From Methylobacterium nonmethylotrophicum (GTDB lineage: Bacteria; Pseudomonadota; Alphaproteobacteria; Rhizobiales; Beijerinckiaceae): a DNA stretch of 64,000 nucleotides. The notes under the pieces were generated by a model. It worked only from the letters and a program-made list of their open reading frames with translations. It was not told the origin of the DNA and made no database searches. The position numbers and the translations under genes were made by a program. Below are positions 1 through 8,329 of this stretch, one piece after another (the first letter of the stretch is position 1; every line of letters begins with the position of its first letter). The stretch is taken from NCBI RefSeq assembly GCF_004745635.1, contig NZ_SRLB01000015.1:124001-188000 (forward strand), in the 5' to 3' direction.

Positions 1-780
1 GAGGCCTGCGGCATGGTCGGCGACGACGACCTCGCCCACCGCATCCTCAGCCATTATCGCCCGGCGGCGCACCGCCAGGGATGCAGCCAGGCGGTGTGGC
101 TGGGCGAGGACGGTCCGGCGCTCGTGCGCAACTACGACTTTCCCCTGCCCGTCATCACCGGCCGGATCGAGCTGACCGCGTGGTCCGGGCGGCGCGTGAT
201 CGCGATGGGTCAGCGGCCCTGGGGCGGCTGCCTCGACGGGATGAACGACGACGGGTTGGTTGCCAGCTGCACCCTCGGGGGCATCGCCCGGCGTGGGCAA
301 GGCTTCGCCATCATCCTGATGCTGCGCTACGTGCTGGAGACCTGCGCCTCGGTCCGCGAGGCGGTGGACGCCCTCTGCCGCCTCCCGGCCGCGCAGCTCC
401 ACAACGTCACGCTCCTCGACAGGTGGGGCGACCACGCCACGGTCTTCCTCGGGCCCCGGCGCGAGCCCGCCGTGACCCGCCAGATGGCCTGCACGAACCA
501 CCAGGAGCGGGCCTCGCCCGCCTCGCGCTCGGCCCTGCGCCAGCGCCTGCTGGAGGAGGCGCTCGCCGCGCCGTCCGCCACCCTGTCGACGCTGACGGCC
601 CGCTTCTTCGAACCGCCGCTCTACTCGCGAAAGGCCAGCTTCACCACGGCCTACACCGCCGTGTACCGGCCGGCGGCGGGCCGCGTCGACTACCTCTGGC
701 CCGGCCGAAGCTGGAGCCAGAGCTTCGACCGGTTCGAGGAGGGTGCCTACACCCACGATTACGGCGCGCTGGAGCGGTGA
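1..780 (+). CDS. C45-type acyltransferase / linear amide C-N hydrolase (5' end cut by window)
   Basis: The frame is open from base 1, so the start probably lies upstream; the first ATG inside the window is at 13. The product resembles the acyl-CoA:6-aminopenicillanate acyltransferase / peptidase C45 (Ntn-hydrolase) family. In this family a propeptide is cleaved before a Cys that becomes the N-terminal nucleophile. The segment GCSQAVWL followed by VRNYDFPL matches the Cys-nucleophile strand and the conserved R-N-x-D region, and GMNDDGLVASCTLGG fits the next core strand. It is convergent with the nitronate monooxygenase gene, 38 bp away. The substrate cannot be read from the sequence; peptide amides or bile-salt-like amides are the family range. 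Confidence 0.7.
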   Translation, partial: EACGMVGDDDLAHRILSHYRPAAHRQGCSQAVWLGEDGPALVRNYDFPLPVITGRIELTAWSGRRVIAMGQRPWGGCLDGMNDDGLVASCTLGGIARRGQGFAIILMLRYVLETCASVREAVDALCRLPAAQLHNVTLLDRWGDHATVFLGPRREPAVTRQMACTNHQERASPASRSALRQRLLEEALAAPSATLSTLTARFFEPPLYSRKASFTTAYTAVYRPAAGRVDYLWPGRSWSQSFDRFEEGAYTHDYGALER

Positions 781-818
781 GGCGGCCCGTGGCGTGACCG
801 CGCCGGTGCGTGCCGCCC

Positions 819-1892
819 CTATCGCAGCATGTGCCCGACCCCGTCCCAGATCCCCCGCACCACCTCGCCCGCCGGCACCGCCCGGGCGAGCCCCGCCGCC
901 TGCCCGGCCCAGGCCTGCATGCGCGCGACGTCGCCCTCCCGCACGGCCGCCTCGCGCATCCCCTGCGTCAGGCCGCGCTGGACCGGGTAGGGGGCGGGAG
1001 CCGGCGCGTCCGGCCCCGCGGCGGCCGCCACGTAGGCGGTGGCGAGGCTGCGGCCGGTGCGGCCGCTGAAGGCGCGGGTCAGGCGGGTGTCCTCGGGGCG
1101 GGCGCGGCCGAGCGCCTCGGCCCAGGCGGGCGCGATCCCGGCCTCGGGGCAGCGCAGGAAGCCGGTGCCGACCTGCACGGCGCTGGCGCCGAGCAGCAGC
1201 GCCGCGGCGGCTCCCCGGGCATCGGCGATGCCGCCGGTGGCGACGACCGGGATCCGCACCGCATCGACGACCGCCGGCAGCAGGGCCATCAGCCCGACCA
1301 TCCCGGTCTCGGCCTGCGCGGCGTCGAAGCAGCCGCGATGCCCGCCGGCCTCGGCGCCCTGCGCCACCACCGCGTCGGCCCCGGCGGCTTGCGCCGCGAG
1401 CGCCTCCGCTACCGTCGAGATGTTGGCCCACCAGGCGATGCCGTGCGCCTTCAGCCGCGCGACGAAGTCCGGCGGGTAGAGCCCCATCACCGAGGACACG
1501 ATGGGGGGCCGGGCCTCGAGCAGGGCCTCGCACTGGGCGGCGAAGTCCGGCGGCGTCGCGTCCCCGGCTTCCGGCGCCACCGCCGGGCCGAACCCGCCCA
1601 GGAAGGCGCGGAGCGACGCCTCGTGGGCGGGGTCGCGGGCCGGGGCGGGATCGGGGATCCACAGGTTGATCTGGTAGGGGCCGGCCTCCCGCACCGCATC
1701 CGCCCAGGCCCGGATCGCCGCCGGCTGCATCAGCAGCGCCCCGCAGGCCCCGAGCCCGCCTTCCCGCATCACCGCGACCGAGAGCGCCGGCGGGCAGGCC
1801 CCCGCCATCGGGGCGAGGAGCAGGGGCCGGCGCAGGCCGTACGAGGCCGCGAAGGCCTCCGCGCGGGCGAGGGCGGGGTGGAGGGCGGGCAT
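819..1892 (-). CDS. Nitronate monooxygenase (2-nitropropane dioxygenase family)
   Basis: A 357-residue FMN-dependent TIM-barrel protein of the nitronate monooxygenase family, which oxidises alkyl nitronates with O2. Visible signatures are the N-terminal LLLAPMAGA segment, VVAQGAEAGGHRG (the phosphate-binding/active-site His region), PVVATGGIADARGAAAAL (second phosphate-binding turn) and LGASAVQVGTGFLRCPEA. The length is normal for the class I family. The ATG at 1892 is followed directly by family-like sequence. It is transcribed away from the helicase gene across a 324-bp gap. Whether propionate-3-nitronate or other nitronates are the substrate is not determined. Confidence 0.85.
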   Translation of the reverse strand: MPALHPALARAEAFAASYGLRRPLLLAPMAGACPPALSVAVMREGGLGACGALLMQPAAIRAWADAVREAGPYQINLWIPDPAPARDPAHEASLRAFLGGFGPAVAPEAGDATPPDFAAQCEALLEARPPIVSSVMGLYPPDFVARLKAHGIAWWANISTVAEALAAQAAGADAVVAQGAEAGGHRGCFDAAQAETGMVGLMALLPAVVDAVRIPVVATGGIADARGAAAALLLGASAVQVGTGFLRCPEAGIAPAWAEALGRARPEDTRLTRAFSGRTGRSLATAYVAAAAGPDAPAPAPYPVQRGLTQGMREAAVREGDVARMQAWAGQAAGLARAVPAGEVVRGIWDGVGHMLR

Positions 1893-2216
1893 GGCGGCGG
1901 GCTCCGGGAAATGCTCGTCTCCGGTATCAACCGTGCGCCGTCCCGCGCAAGCGCCGCACGCTCAGCCGATTGACTTCGCACCCGCACAACGCCATATGGC
2001 GGATTGCAGCGTCAGCGGCCGACCATGGTCCGCTCGAGAGGGCTGCGTGACGGATTTCGCCGCGGCACCTGCGCGGCAGGCCCGGCCCTCTCTTAATCGC
2101 TCGTCCCTCCGGATCGCTCCATCACGCGGGCGGTCTCCCGACATCGGATCGCGATGAGGGCCGTGCGTTGCGCGCGCCTTGCGGCGATCCCGCTGCCAAA
2201 TCCCAAGAAGAACACT
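1893..2216. other. Divergent intergenic region between nitronate monooxygenase and RhlE-like helicase
   Basis: About 324 bp with no convincing gene. It must hold the promoters of both flanking genes and a fairly long leader for the helicase mRNA, as often seen for cold-inducible DEAD-box helicases. I see no convincing -35/-10 pair, riboswitch or strong hairpin. A frame open from ATG 2154 into the helicase gene has atypical sequence before residue 22, so I treat that part as leader. Confidence 0.4.
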
Positions 2217-3770
2217 GTGACTCAATTCACCGATTTCGGCCTCGCGGCGCCGATCCTGAAGGCGCTCGCCCAGGCCGGCTACGTCACGCCGACCCCGATC
2301 CAGGCGCAGGCGATCCCGCCGGCCATGCAGGGCAAGGACCTGTGCGGCATCGCCCAGACCGGCACCGGCAAGACCGCCTCCTTCGCTCTGCCGATCCTGC
2401 ACCGTCTCGCCAGCGAGGCTCCGGCCAAGCACGCCCCGCGCCGCGGCTGCCGCGTGCTGGTGCTCGCCCCCACCCGCGAGCTCGCCAGCCAGATCGCCGA
2501 CAGCTTCAAGGAGTACGGCCAGTTCCTGAAGCTCACCACCACGGTGGTGTTCGGCGGCGTCACCATCGGCCGCCAGGAGCGGGCGCTCGCCAACGGCGTC
2601 GACGTGCTGGTGGCCACCCCGGGCCGGCTCCTCGACCTGATCGACCGCCGCTCGCTGACCCTCGACGGCGTCGAGTACCTGGTCCTCGACGAGGCCGACC
2701 AGATGCTCGACCTCGGCTTCATCCACGCGCTGAAGCGCATCGTGAAGCTGCTGCCGGCCCAGCGCCAGAGCCTGTTCTTCTCGGCCACCATGCCGAAGAA
2801 CATCGCCGGCCTCGCCGACCAGTACCTGAAGAACCCCGTGCAGGTCGCGGTGACCCCGGTCGCCACCACCGCCGAGCGGGTCGACCAGAAGGTCGTCTTC
2901 GTGCCAACCGGCTCGAAGCAGGCGCTGCTCGGCACGATCCTGCGCGACGCATCGATCGACCGGGTGCTGGTCTTCACCCGCACCAAGCACGGCGCCGACC
3001 GGGTCGTGCGCGGCCTGGAGCGCGACGGCATCGGCTCCGCGGCGATCCACGGCAACAAGTCGCAGCCGCAGCGCGAGCGGGCGCTCGCCGCCTTCCGGGC
3101 CGGCACCTGCCGGGTGCTGGTCGCGACCGACATCGCGGCCCGCGGCATCGACGTCGAGGGCGTGTCGCACGTCGTCAACTTCGACCTGCCGAACGTGCCG
3201 GAGGCCTATGTCCACCGCATCGGCCGCACCGCCCGCGCCGGCGCCGACGGCCTAGCAATCTCGTTCTGCAACGACGAGGAGCGGGCGTACCTGCGCGACA
3301 TCGAGCGCCTGACCCGCCAGAAGGTGCCGGTCATGGCGATCCCCGAGGGCTTCGTGCCCCCGAGCCGCGAGGAGGCCGCCCAGGCCGTCGCCGAGGCCGA
3401 GCGCGACCGGCGCCAGCCCGGCCCGCGCGGCCAGCGTCCCGGCGGCGGCCGCGGCCAGCAGCCCGGCCAGCGCCAGGGCCAGCCCGGCGGCAACCGGCAG
3501 GGTCAGCCGCGCCACGGTGCCGGCCGGCCGCAGGAGCACCGCGAGCCGCGCGCCCATGAGCCCCGCGCCCATGACGGCCGCGGTGGTCAGGACGTCCGCG
3601 GCGGGCCGCAGGAGGGCCGGCAGGCTCGCCCGCAGGGCCAGGGCCGTCCGCAAGGGCAGCCGCGTCCCCAGGGCGGTCCGCGCCCCGACGGCAATCGCCA
3701 GCAGCGCCCGGCGGGCGGCGGCAACCGCGACGGCCGCGCCATCGGCTGGCTCGACCGCGCGCCGCGCTGA
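2217..3770 (+). CDS. rhlE: DEAD-box ATP-dependent RNA helicase, RhlE family
   Basis: A 517-residue RNA helicase acting in ribosome assembly or RNA turnover. I chose GTG 2217 (VTQFTDFGL) because family homology begins there and AAGAAG lies just upstream; ATG 2154 would add 21 atypical residues. Motifs in order: Q-motif region TPTPIQAQAIP, Walker A AQTGTGKT (about residues 46-53), PTRELASQ, TPGRLLDL, DEAD, FSATMP, then VATDIAARGID and HRIGRTARAG in the second RecA domain. From about residue 370 on, the tail is a low-complexity Gln/Gly/Arg/Pro-rich extension of roughly 140 residues, typical of RhlE proteins and probably a disordered RNA-binding region. An intrinsic terminator follows 26 bp after the stop. 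Confidence 0.92.
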   Translation: MTQFTDFGLAAPILKALAQAGYVTPTPIQAQAIPPAMQGKDLCGIAQTGTGKTASFALPILHRLASEAPAKHAPRRGCRVLVLAPTRELASQIADSFKEYGQFLKLTTTVVFGGVTIGRQERALANGVDVLVATPGRLLDLIDRRSLTLDGVEYLVLDEADQMLDLGFIHALKRIVKLLPAQRQSLFFSATMPKNIAGLADQYLKNPVQVAVTPVATTAERVDQKVVFVPTGSKQALLGTILRDASIDRVLVFTRTKHGADRVVRGLERDGIGSAAIHGNKSQPQRERALAAFRAGTCRVLVATDIAARGIDVEGVSHVVNFDLPNVPEAYVHRIGRTARAGADGLAISFCNDEERAYLRDIERLTRQKVPVMAIPEGFVPPSREEAAQAVAEAERDRRQPGPRGQRPGGGRGQQPGQRQGQPGGNRQGQPRHGAGRPQEHREPRAHEPRAHDGRGGQDVRGGPQEGRQARPQGQGRPQGQPRPQGGPRPDGNRQQRPAGGGNRDGRAIGWLDRAPR

Positions 3771-3796
3771 ATCGCCTGATCCAGGTTGAATGAACC

Positions 3797-3843
3797 GAGA
3801 AGCCCGCGTTCCACAAAAGGAGCGCGGGCTTCTCGCATTTTTT
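3797..3843 (+). terminator. Intrinsic terminator of the RhlE-like helicase gene
   Basis: A perfect 12-bp stem (GAGAAGCCCGCG at 3797-3808 pairing with CGCGGGCTTCTC at 3823-3834) with a 14-nt loop is followed by GCA and a run of six T (3838-3843). This is the clearest Rho-independent terminator in the window and ends the helicase transcript. Confidence 0.92.
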
Positions 3844-4203
3844 ACGGATTACTGGCACCTGCCCGCGACGGCGAGCTTCACCCGGCCGAGACGCGAATGT
3901 CGTCGGGCGTGCGGCCGCTCACGCCGCTGCGCATCCCCTTATCCACCAGGATCTGCAACGCGCCGAGCCGGCCCGCGTGCTACTGCTCGCTCGGGACCGG
4001 ATCGCCTGCGGTGTCGCTCGCATGGCCCGTGCAGGCCTGTGCCTCGATCCGGTTCTTCATCGCGACCTCCTCGACCCGGGACAGCATGGCAAAAACGGCC
4101 AGGCTGCGTCGGAGGCTCGGTGCCAAGCCTCGCGATGACGGCCGCGCGCCGTTGCCGCACGGGCGCGCCACACCATCTTCCGTGGGAGGAAAAGGAGACC
4201 CCG
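3844..4203. other. Gene-poor stretch with a possible antitoxin remnant
   Basis: No intact gene is supported. On the minus strand, 3878 to about 3975 reads, after a stop and without a start codon, as a 33-codon piece containing ALQILVDKGMRSGVS and GRTPDDIRVSAG. This loosely resembles the C-terminal tail of ribbon-helix-helix (ParD-type) antitoxins. Just upstream on the same strand (3980-4060) a 26-codon frame follows a good GAGGAGG site. Both could be debris of a lost toxin-antitoxin or other small gene. The family assignment is a guess from the motif. Confidence 0.25.
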
Positions 4204-4389
4204 ATGCGCTTCGAACTCTACCGGGACGGCAAGGGCGAGTGGCGCTGGCGGCTGCGGGCCGAGAACGGCGAGGTGGTGGCCGATTCGGGCGAGGGCTACG
4301 CTCGCCGCGAGGATTGCGAGCACGGCATCGCCCTGGTGAAGGGGGCCGCCAACGCCCGGGTCGTCGACATGACCCTCAAGATGGCCTGA
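4204..4389 (+). CDS. YegP-like DUF1508 protein
   Basis: A 61-residue single-domain DUF1508/YegP-like protein: MRFELYRDGKGEWRWRLR, then NGEVVADSGEGYARREDCEHGI. This is the typical short beta-beta-alpha unit in which a query-like strand pair is followed by a helix with conserved Glu and Cys. The start is secured by the strong site AGGAAAAGGAG eight bases upstream. Most family members carry two tandem copies of the unit; this one has a single copy. The function is unknown; some relatives are stress-induced. It is monocistronic by position. Confidence 0.8.
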   Translation: MRFELYRDGKGEWRWRLRAENGEVVADSGEGYARREDCEHGIALVKGAANARVVDMTLKMA

Positions 4390-4556
4390 CGGCGCCGTTC
4401 GCGGCCGGGACCCGGCTCCTTCCGGTCGGCCACGAACCGTTCACCGTGTGACGCAAGCGGCGCAACGCTTTCCACTCCCCGTGCGTTTCAGCCGTCCACG
4501 CTTCCAATCCGGAGGCATGCGCCTCCGGGCGCCCGCATGAGCGAGGGACCGACGAC

Positions 4557-4847
4557 GTGCTGAAGACCGTGATGCTGGCCGCTGGCCTGATTCTGGGCGG
4601 TGCCGCCGCCATGCCGCAGGGCGCGACCGCCGCTCCGTTGAGCGAGACCGCCGCTGCGTCGGCGCCCATCAGCTGGGCCCAGTACGGCTATTACGGCCGC
4701 CACCGCCACTGGGGCGGCCCCGGCTACGGCTACCGCCGCCATTTCGGCCCGCCCTACGGCCGCGCCTACGGGTTCCGCCGTCATCACTACTGGGGCGGTC
4801 ACCGCGGCTGGGGCCACGGCCCGCGGGGCTTCTATCGCGGGTACTGA
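4557..4847 (+). CDS. Small secreted Gly/His/Tyr/Arg-rich protein
   Basis: A 96-residue protein starting at GTG 4557 behind GCGAGGG. It has a Sec signal peptide (about residues 1-26, hydrophobic core VMLAAGLILGGAAAM, likely cut after an Ala-X-Ala near residue 25). The mature part is short and almost entirely Gly, His, Tyr and Arg in repeated YG / HRHWGG / RRHH / HRGWGHG units. Such proteins are common in methylobacteria and other rhizobial-order genomes, have no known function, and may bind metal or sit in the envelope. A 7-bp hairpin (4510-4527) precedes the start. Confidence 0.65.
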   Translation: MLKTVMLAAGLILGGAAAMPQGATAAPLSETAAASAPISWAQYGYYGRHRHWGGPGYGYRRHFGPPYGRAYGFRRHHYWGGHRGWGHGPRGFYRGY

Positions 4848-5452
4848 CCCGCCCTCTGGAGGCCGCTCGTCCGGGCGGCCTCCGGCCTCGGCGACGTCCA
4901 CCGGCTTGGCCCGTCCGCGCCGTGTCGTGGCCGCGCACTCGTGGATTGCTCGCCGCGCCTCGCCTGCCCGAGGGACGAGCCGTCGTGCATCCGGCGTTGC
5001 CCAGCACCGAGACACCCGCTTCGGGGCATCGACGAACTCGGCCCTGTCGGTCGCGTGCCGGCCGGGCCGCGCCGCGTCGGCGCTGACGATGTCGAGGTTG
5101 CGGGCGATCGCCTCGTCGCGCGGGCGCCCGGCCGTGTCGACCCGGTCCTCGCCACGGACGTCGTAGGACACAGTGGTCCCGGCGAAGAACCGCCCGTTCG
5201 TGATCCAGCGCGATGCCGGAAGGATTGCGGCGGGCCGCATCGGTCCGAGCGGGACGACACCGACCCCCGCCCGCATGGCGGCCCGCGCTCAGGACGGCGG
5301 CCCGACCGACGCCTCACCCGTGGCGGGTCTGCCGCATTCTCGCCCCATAGATGACCATGCTCGTCAGAGCTTGGCCGTTCCGGCGGCCAGGCTTGGACCA
5401 TGGTGACCGCTCCTGCGGGAGCGCGTCCGCCCACCAACCAAGGGGAACCGGA
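4848..5452. other. 605-bp region with a decayed minus-strand coding remnant
   Basis: No intact gene is supported. On the minus strand, about 5226 down to 5010, codon use has the strong GC3 bias of real genes and reads ITNGRFFAGTTVSYDVRG, then RVDTAGRPRDEAIARNLDIV and ATDRAEFVDAPKRVS. After about 5015 the bias appears to move to another frame (EAGVSVLGNAGCTTA), as after a frameshift. I do not recognise the family. The remaining 250 bp before 5453 show nothing I can name. Confidence 0.3.
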
Positions 5453-5647
5453 ATGCCGCACACCCTCGCGGAACGCCGCCGGCGCGTCGAAGCGCAGATC
5501 CAGGATTACGAGCGGGTCCTCGCCGAGATCCGCTCCTCGGCGGGCCTCGGTGCCAACAGCCGCGCCCTCCAGCTCCAGCACGCCCGCCTGATCTCCCAGG
5601 CACGCACCGAACTGGCCTCGCTCGACGCCGAGCTCACCCGCGCCTAA
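5453..5647 (+). CDS. Short helical protein of unknown function
   Basis: A 64-residue protein, MPHTLAERRRRVEAQIQDYE onward, rich in Arg, Glu, Gln, Leu and Ala and probably a two-helix coiled-coil hairpin broken at SSAGLGANSR. The ATG at 5453 has AAGGGG about 8 bp upstream and is preferred over ATG 5351, whose extra 34 residues look non-coding. The TAA stop overlaps the stop of the convergent Nudix gene (shared bases 5644-5647). No family is recognised. Confidence 0.5.
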   Translation: MPHTLAERRRRVEAQIQDYERVLAEIRSSAGLGANSRALQLQHARLISQARTELASLDAELTRA

Positions 5648-6138
5648 CCGCGGGCACCACCCGGTCCCGCGGGCTCCGCGGGACCCTCGAGGGCGGCGAC
5701 CGCCGCGTCGTAGAGCACCAGGATATCCTCCGGATAGATTTGCACGTCGGCCGCCGCCAGCGCCGCCCGCGGCCACCAACGATGGTCGGCCAGGACCTCG
5801 ACCTCGTTCGGCGTCCAGCCGTCGCGGGACAGGCGGTCGGACCCGGGCCGGACGGCGAAGAAGCGCTCCCGCGCCCGCACCCACTCGCCGTCCGCCAGCT
5901 GCATCGTGAACACGCGCTCGCCGATCTCCGGCGCCGTCTCCGGGCAGGTCAGGCCGGTCTCCTCGCGCAATTCCCGAATGGCGGCCTCCCCGAAGCTCTC
6001 CCCGGGTTCGACGGCACCGCCCGGCGTCGCCCAATAATCCTCGCCGGCGAGCGCCCCGGTGCGGAAGACGAAGCGGAACAGGAGCAGGCGCTCCTCGCCG
6101 TCGAGGACGAGGAGCCGGGATGCCGGGCGCTCGCGCAT
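5644..6138 (-). CDS. Nudix hydrolase
   Basis: A 164-residue Nudix-domain pyrophosphohydrolase. A complete Nudix box is visible: G-x5-E-x7-REL-x-EE-x-GL, in GAVEPGESFGEAAI followed by RELREETGL. The preceding YWATPGG strand is also typical. The glutamates of REELREETG-type boxes bind the catalytic divalent metal. The ATG at 6138 lies only 2 bp after the stop of the permease gene, so this is probably the last gene of the large minus-strand operon. The substrate (nucleoside triphosphate, sugar nucleotide or other X-diphosphate) is unknown; a sugar-nucleotide housekeeping role would fit the upstream glycosyltransferases but is only inferred. Confidence 0.85.
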   Translation of the reverse strand: MRERPASRLLVLDGEERLLLFRFVFRTGALAGEDYWATPGGAVEPGESFGEAAIRELREETGLTCPETAPEIGERVFTMQLADGEWVRARERFFAVRPGSDRLSRDGWTPNEVEVLADHRWWPRAALAAADVQIYPEDILVLYDAAVAALEGPAEPAGPGGARG

Positions 6139-6140
6139 GG

Positions 6141-7307
6141 CTAGTGGTACGGGTCGGCCGCGTCGCGCAGGCCGTCGCCGAGGAAGTTGAAGGCCAGAAC
6201 CACGATCACCACGGGCAGGATCGGCGCGAGCAGCCAGGGATGGAGCTGCACCGCCGCGAGGTTCTGCGCCTCGTTCAGCAGCACGCCCCAGCTCGTCACC
6301 GGCGGGCGCAGGCCCAGGCCGAGGAACGACAGGGCCGTCTCGCCGAGGATCATCGAGGGGATCGACAGCGTCGCCGAGGCGATCAGGTGGCTCATGAAGT
6401 TCGGGATCAGGTGCCGGGCGATGATCCGGGTCTTGGAGGCGCCCATCAGCTCGGCGGCGCGGACGTAATCCTCCTCGCGCAAGGCGAGCAGCTTCGAGCG
6501 CACCGCGCGGGCGAGGCCCGGCCAGTCGAGGAGCCCGAGGATCAGCGTGATGCCGAAGAAGACCAGGATCGGGCTCCAGTTCGGCGGCAGGGCCGCCGAC
6601 AGGGCGAGCCAGAGCGGCAGCTCGGGCAGGGAGCGCAGGATCTCGATCAGGCGCTGGATCACGTTGTCGACCCAGCCGCCGAGATAGCCGGCGAGCCCGC
6701 CGAAGAACAGTCCGAGGGCGAAGGACACCGCGATGCCGACGAGGCCGACGGTGAGCGAGATCCGCGCCCCCGAGACGATGCGCGAGAAGAGGTCGCGCCC
6801 GAGCCGGTCGGTGCCCATGAGGAACATCGTGCCGTCCTCCGGCGGGCAGACGAGGTGCCAGTCGGTGTCGATCATGCCCCAGAAGGCGTAGGCTTCGCCG
6901 CGGCAGAAGAAGCGCAGGCGCTGCACCTTGCTGCGGTCCACCGTGTAGTCGCGGTGGAAGGTCTCGATGTTGAAGGTGAAGTGGTAGGGATGGGTGTAGG
7001 GCCCGATGAGGCGGCCCTCGTGGAACAGGTGCACCGACTGGGGCGGCGCGTAGAGGTAGTCGCCGTGGCGCTTGGCCGGGTTGTAGGGCGCGATCACCTC
7101 GACGAACGGGATCAGGGCGTAGAAGGCGATCAGGATCAGCCCCGCCGCCACCGCCACCCGGTGCTTGCGGAATTTCCACCAGGTCAGGCGCCAGGACGAG
7201 GCGCGGTCGACGGCGTCGCTCTCCGCCCCCACCGGCTCGGTGCGGCCGGGATCGAAGGGGGTGGCGTCGACGAAGTGGTGCGGCCGGTCCCGCAGCTCCA
7301 GACTCAT
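6141..7307 (-). CDS. Peptide-type ABC transporter permease (YejE/DppC-like)
   Basis: A 388-residue inner-membrane permease of the dipeptide/oligopeptide importer class. It has an N-terminal membrane segment (VAVAAGLILIAFYALIPFV), then about 95 periplasmic residues containing YNPAKRHGDYLYAP and the conserved LMGTDRLGRDLFSR motif. The five-segment BPD_transp_1 domain follows, with the EAA-type loop EEDYVRAAELMGASKTRI contacting the ATPase. The large periplasmic insertion is longer than in DppC and resembles the YejE branch. Its ATG overlaps the TGA of the preceding permease (ATGA at 7304-7307), so the two are translationally coupled. Confidence 0.88.
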   Translation of the reverse strand: MSLELRDRPHHFVDATPFDPGRTEPVGAESDAVDRASSWRLTWWKFRKHRVAVAAGLILIAFYALIPFVEVIAPYNPAKRHGDYLYAPPQSVHLFHEGRLIGPYTHPYHFTFNIETFHRDYTVDRSKVQRLRFFCRGEAYAFWGMIDTDWHLVCPPEDGTMFLMGTDRLGRDLFSRIVSGARISLTVGLVGIAVSFALGLFFGGLAGYLGGWVDNVIQRLIEILRSLPELPLWLALSAALPPNWSPILVFFGITLILGLLDWPGLARAVRSKLLALREEDYVRAAELMGASKTRIIARHLIPNFMSHLIASATLSIPSMILGETALSFLGLGLRPPVTSWGVLLNEAQNLAAVQLHPWLLAPILPVVIVVLAFNFLGDGLRDAADPYH

Positions 7308-8329
7308 CGACCGTCTCCCCCGAGGCGGATGCGCGGATCGAGCCAGGCGAGCAGGAGATCGGAGATCAGCATGCCGATCACCGTGAGCATCGCCACGAAC
7401 ATCAGGATGAAGCCCGCCAGGAACTGGTCCTGGCTTTTCAGGGCGGCGAGCAGGATCGGCCCGACGGTGGGCAGGCTCAGCACCAGCGACACCAGCACCG
7501 AGCCCGAGACGAGGTGGGGCAGGAGGTTGCCGATATCGGCGATGAACGGGTTGAGCGACATCCGGAACGGATATTTCAGGAGCGCCCGGGTCGGCGGCAG
7601 GCCCTTGGCGCGGGCGGTGACGACGTATTGCTTGCCCAGCTCGTCGAGGAGGTTGGCGCGCATCCGCCGGATCATCGCGGCGGTGCCCCCTAACCCGATC
7701 ACCAGCGTCGGGACGACGAGGTGGGCGAGAAGCGAGCGGATCTTCTCCCAGCTCCAGGGCTGGCCCGAATAGGCGCTGTCGTAGAGCCCGCCGATCGAGA
7801 CCTCGAACCAGCGGTTGGCGTAGAACAGCATCACCAGCGCCAGCAGGAAGGACGGGGTCGCGAGCCCGATATAGCCGATGAAGGTCGCGACGTAGTCGCC
7901 GATCGAGTATTGCCGCGTCGCCGAGTAGATCGCGATCGGGATCGACACCAGGTGGACGAAGATCACCACCGCCAGGTTGACGACGAGGGTGAGCCAGAGC
8001 GCGTCGCCGACCACCTCGCGCACCGGGCGGTCGTACTCGAACGACCAGCCCCAGTTGCCCTGGATCAGGCCGTTGAAGGCGCCCTCGGGATTGGGCCATA
8101 GCCCGATCCACCGCAGGTACTGCTCCCAGACCGGGCGGTCGAGGCCGTATTGCTGCATCAGGAACTGCGCCTTGGCGACGGAGGCCGCCTCGCCCTGCGA
8201 GCGCAGCTCGGCGATCTGGTTGGTGAGGAAGTCCCCCGGCGGCAGCTTGATGATGACGAAGACCAGGGCCGAGATGATCAGGAGCGTGACCGCCATCGTC
8301 ACGACGCGGCGGGCGAGGTAGCGGATCAC
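7304..8329 (-). CDS. Peptide-type ABC transporter permease (YejB/DppB-like)
   Basis: A 341-residue permease. The first membrane segment is MAVTLLIISALVFVIIKLPPG; then come a roughly 75-residue periplasmic part containing QYGLDRPVWEQYLRW and a BPD_transp_1 domain with TARAKGLPPTRALLKYPFR as the EAA loop. I chose GTG 8329 because VIRYLARRVV is the canonical start of DppB/YejB proteins and because the GTG overlaps the TGA of the solute-binding protein gene (GTGA). It should form the transmembrane heterodimer with the downstream permease. Confidence 0.88.
   Translation of the reverse strand: MIRYLARRVVTMAVTLLIISALVFVIIKLPPGDFLTNQIAELRSQGEAASVAKAQFLMQQYGLDRPVWEQYLRWIGLWPNPEGAFNGLIQGNWGWSFEYDRPVREVVGDALWLTLVVNLAVVIFVHLVSIPIAIYSATRQYSIGDYVATFIGYIGLATPSFLLALVMLFYANRWFEVSIGGLYDSAYSGQPWSWEKIRSLLAHLVVPTLVIGLGGTAAMIRRMRANLLDELGKQYVVTARAKGLPPTRALLKYPFRMSLNPFIADIGNLLPHLVSGSVLVSLVLSLPTVGPILLAALKSQDQFLAGFILMFVAMLTVIGMLISDLLLAWLDPRIRLGGDGR

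Noticed and set aside
3252..3653. Minus-strand 133-codon hydrophobic frame opposite the RhlE tail
   Set aside because: Its apparent membrane-protein character results from the Gln/Gly/Pro-rich tail read in antisense; no ribosome site is seen.
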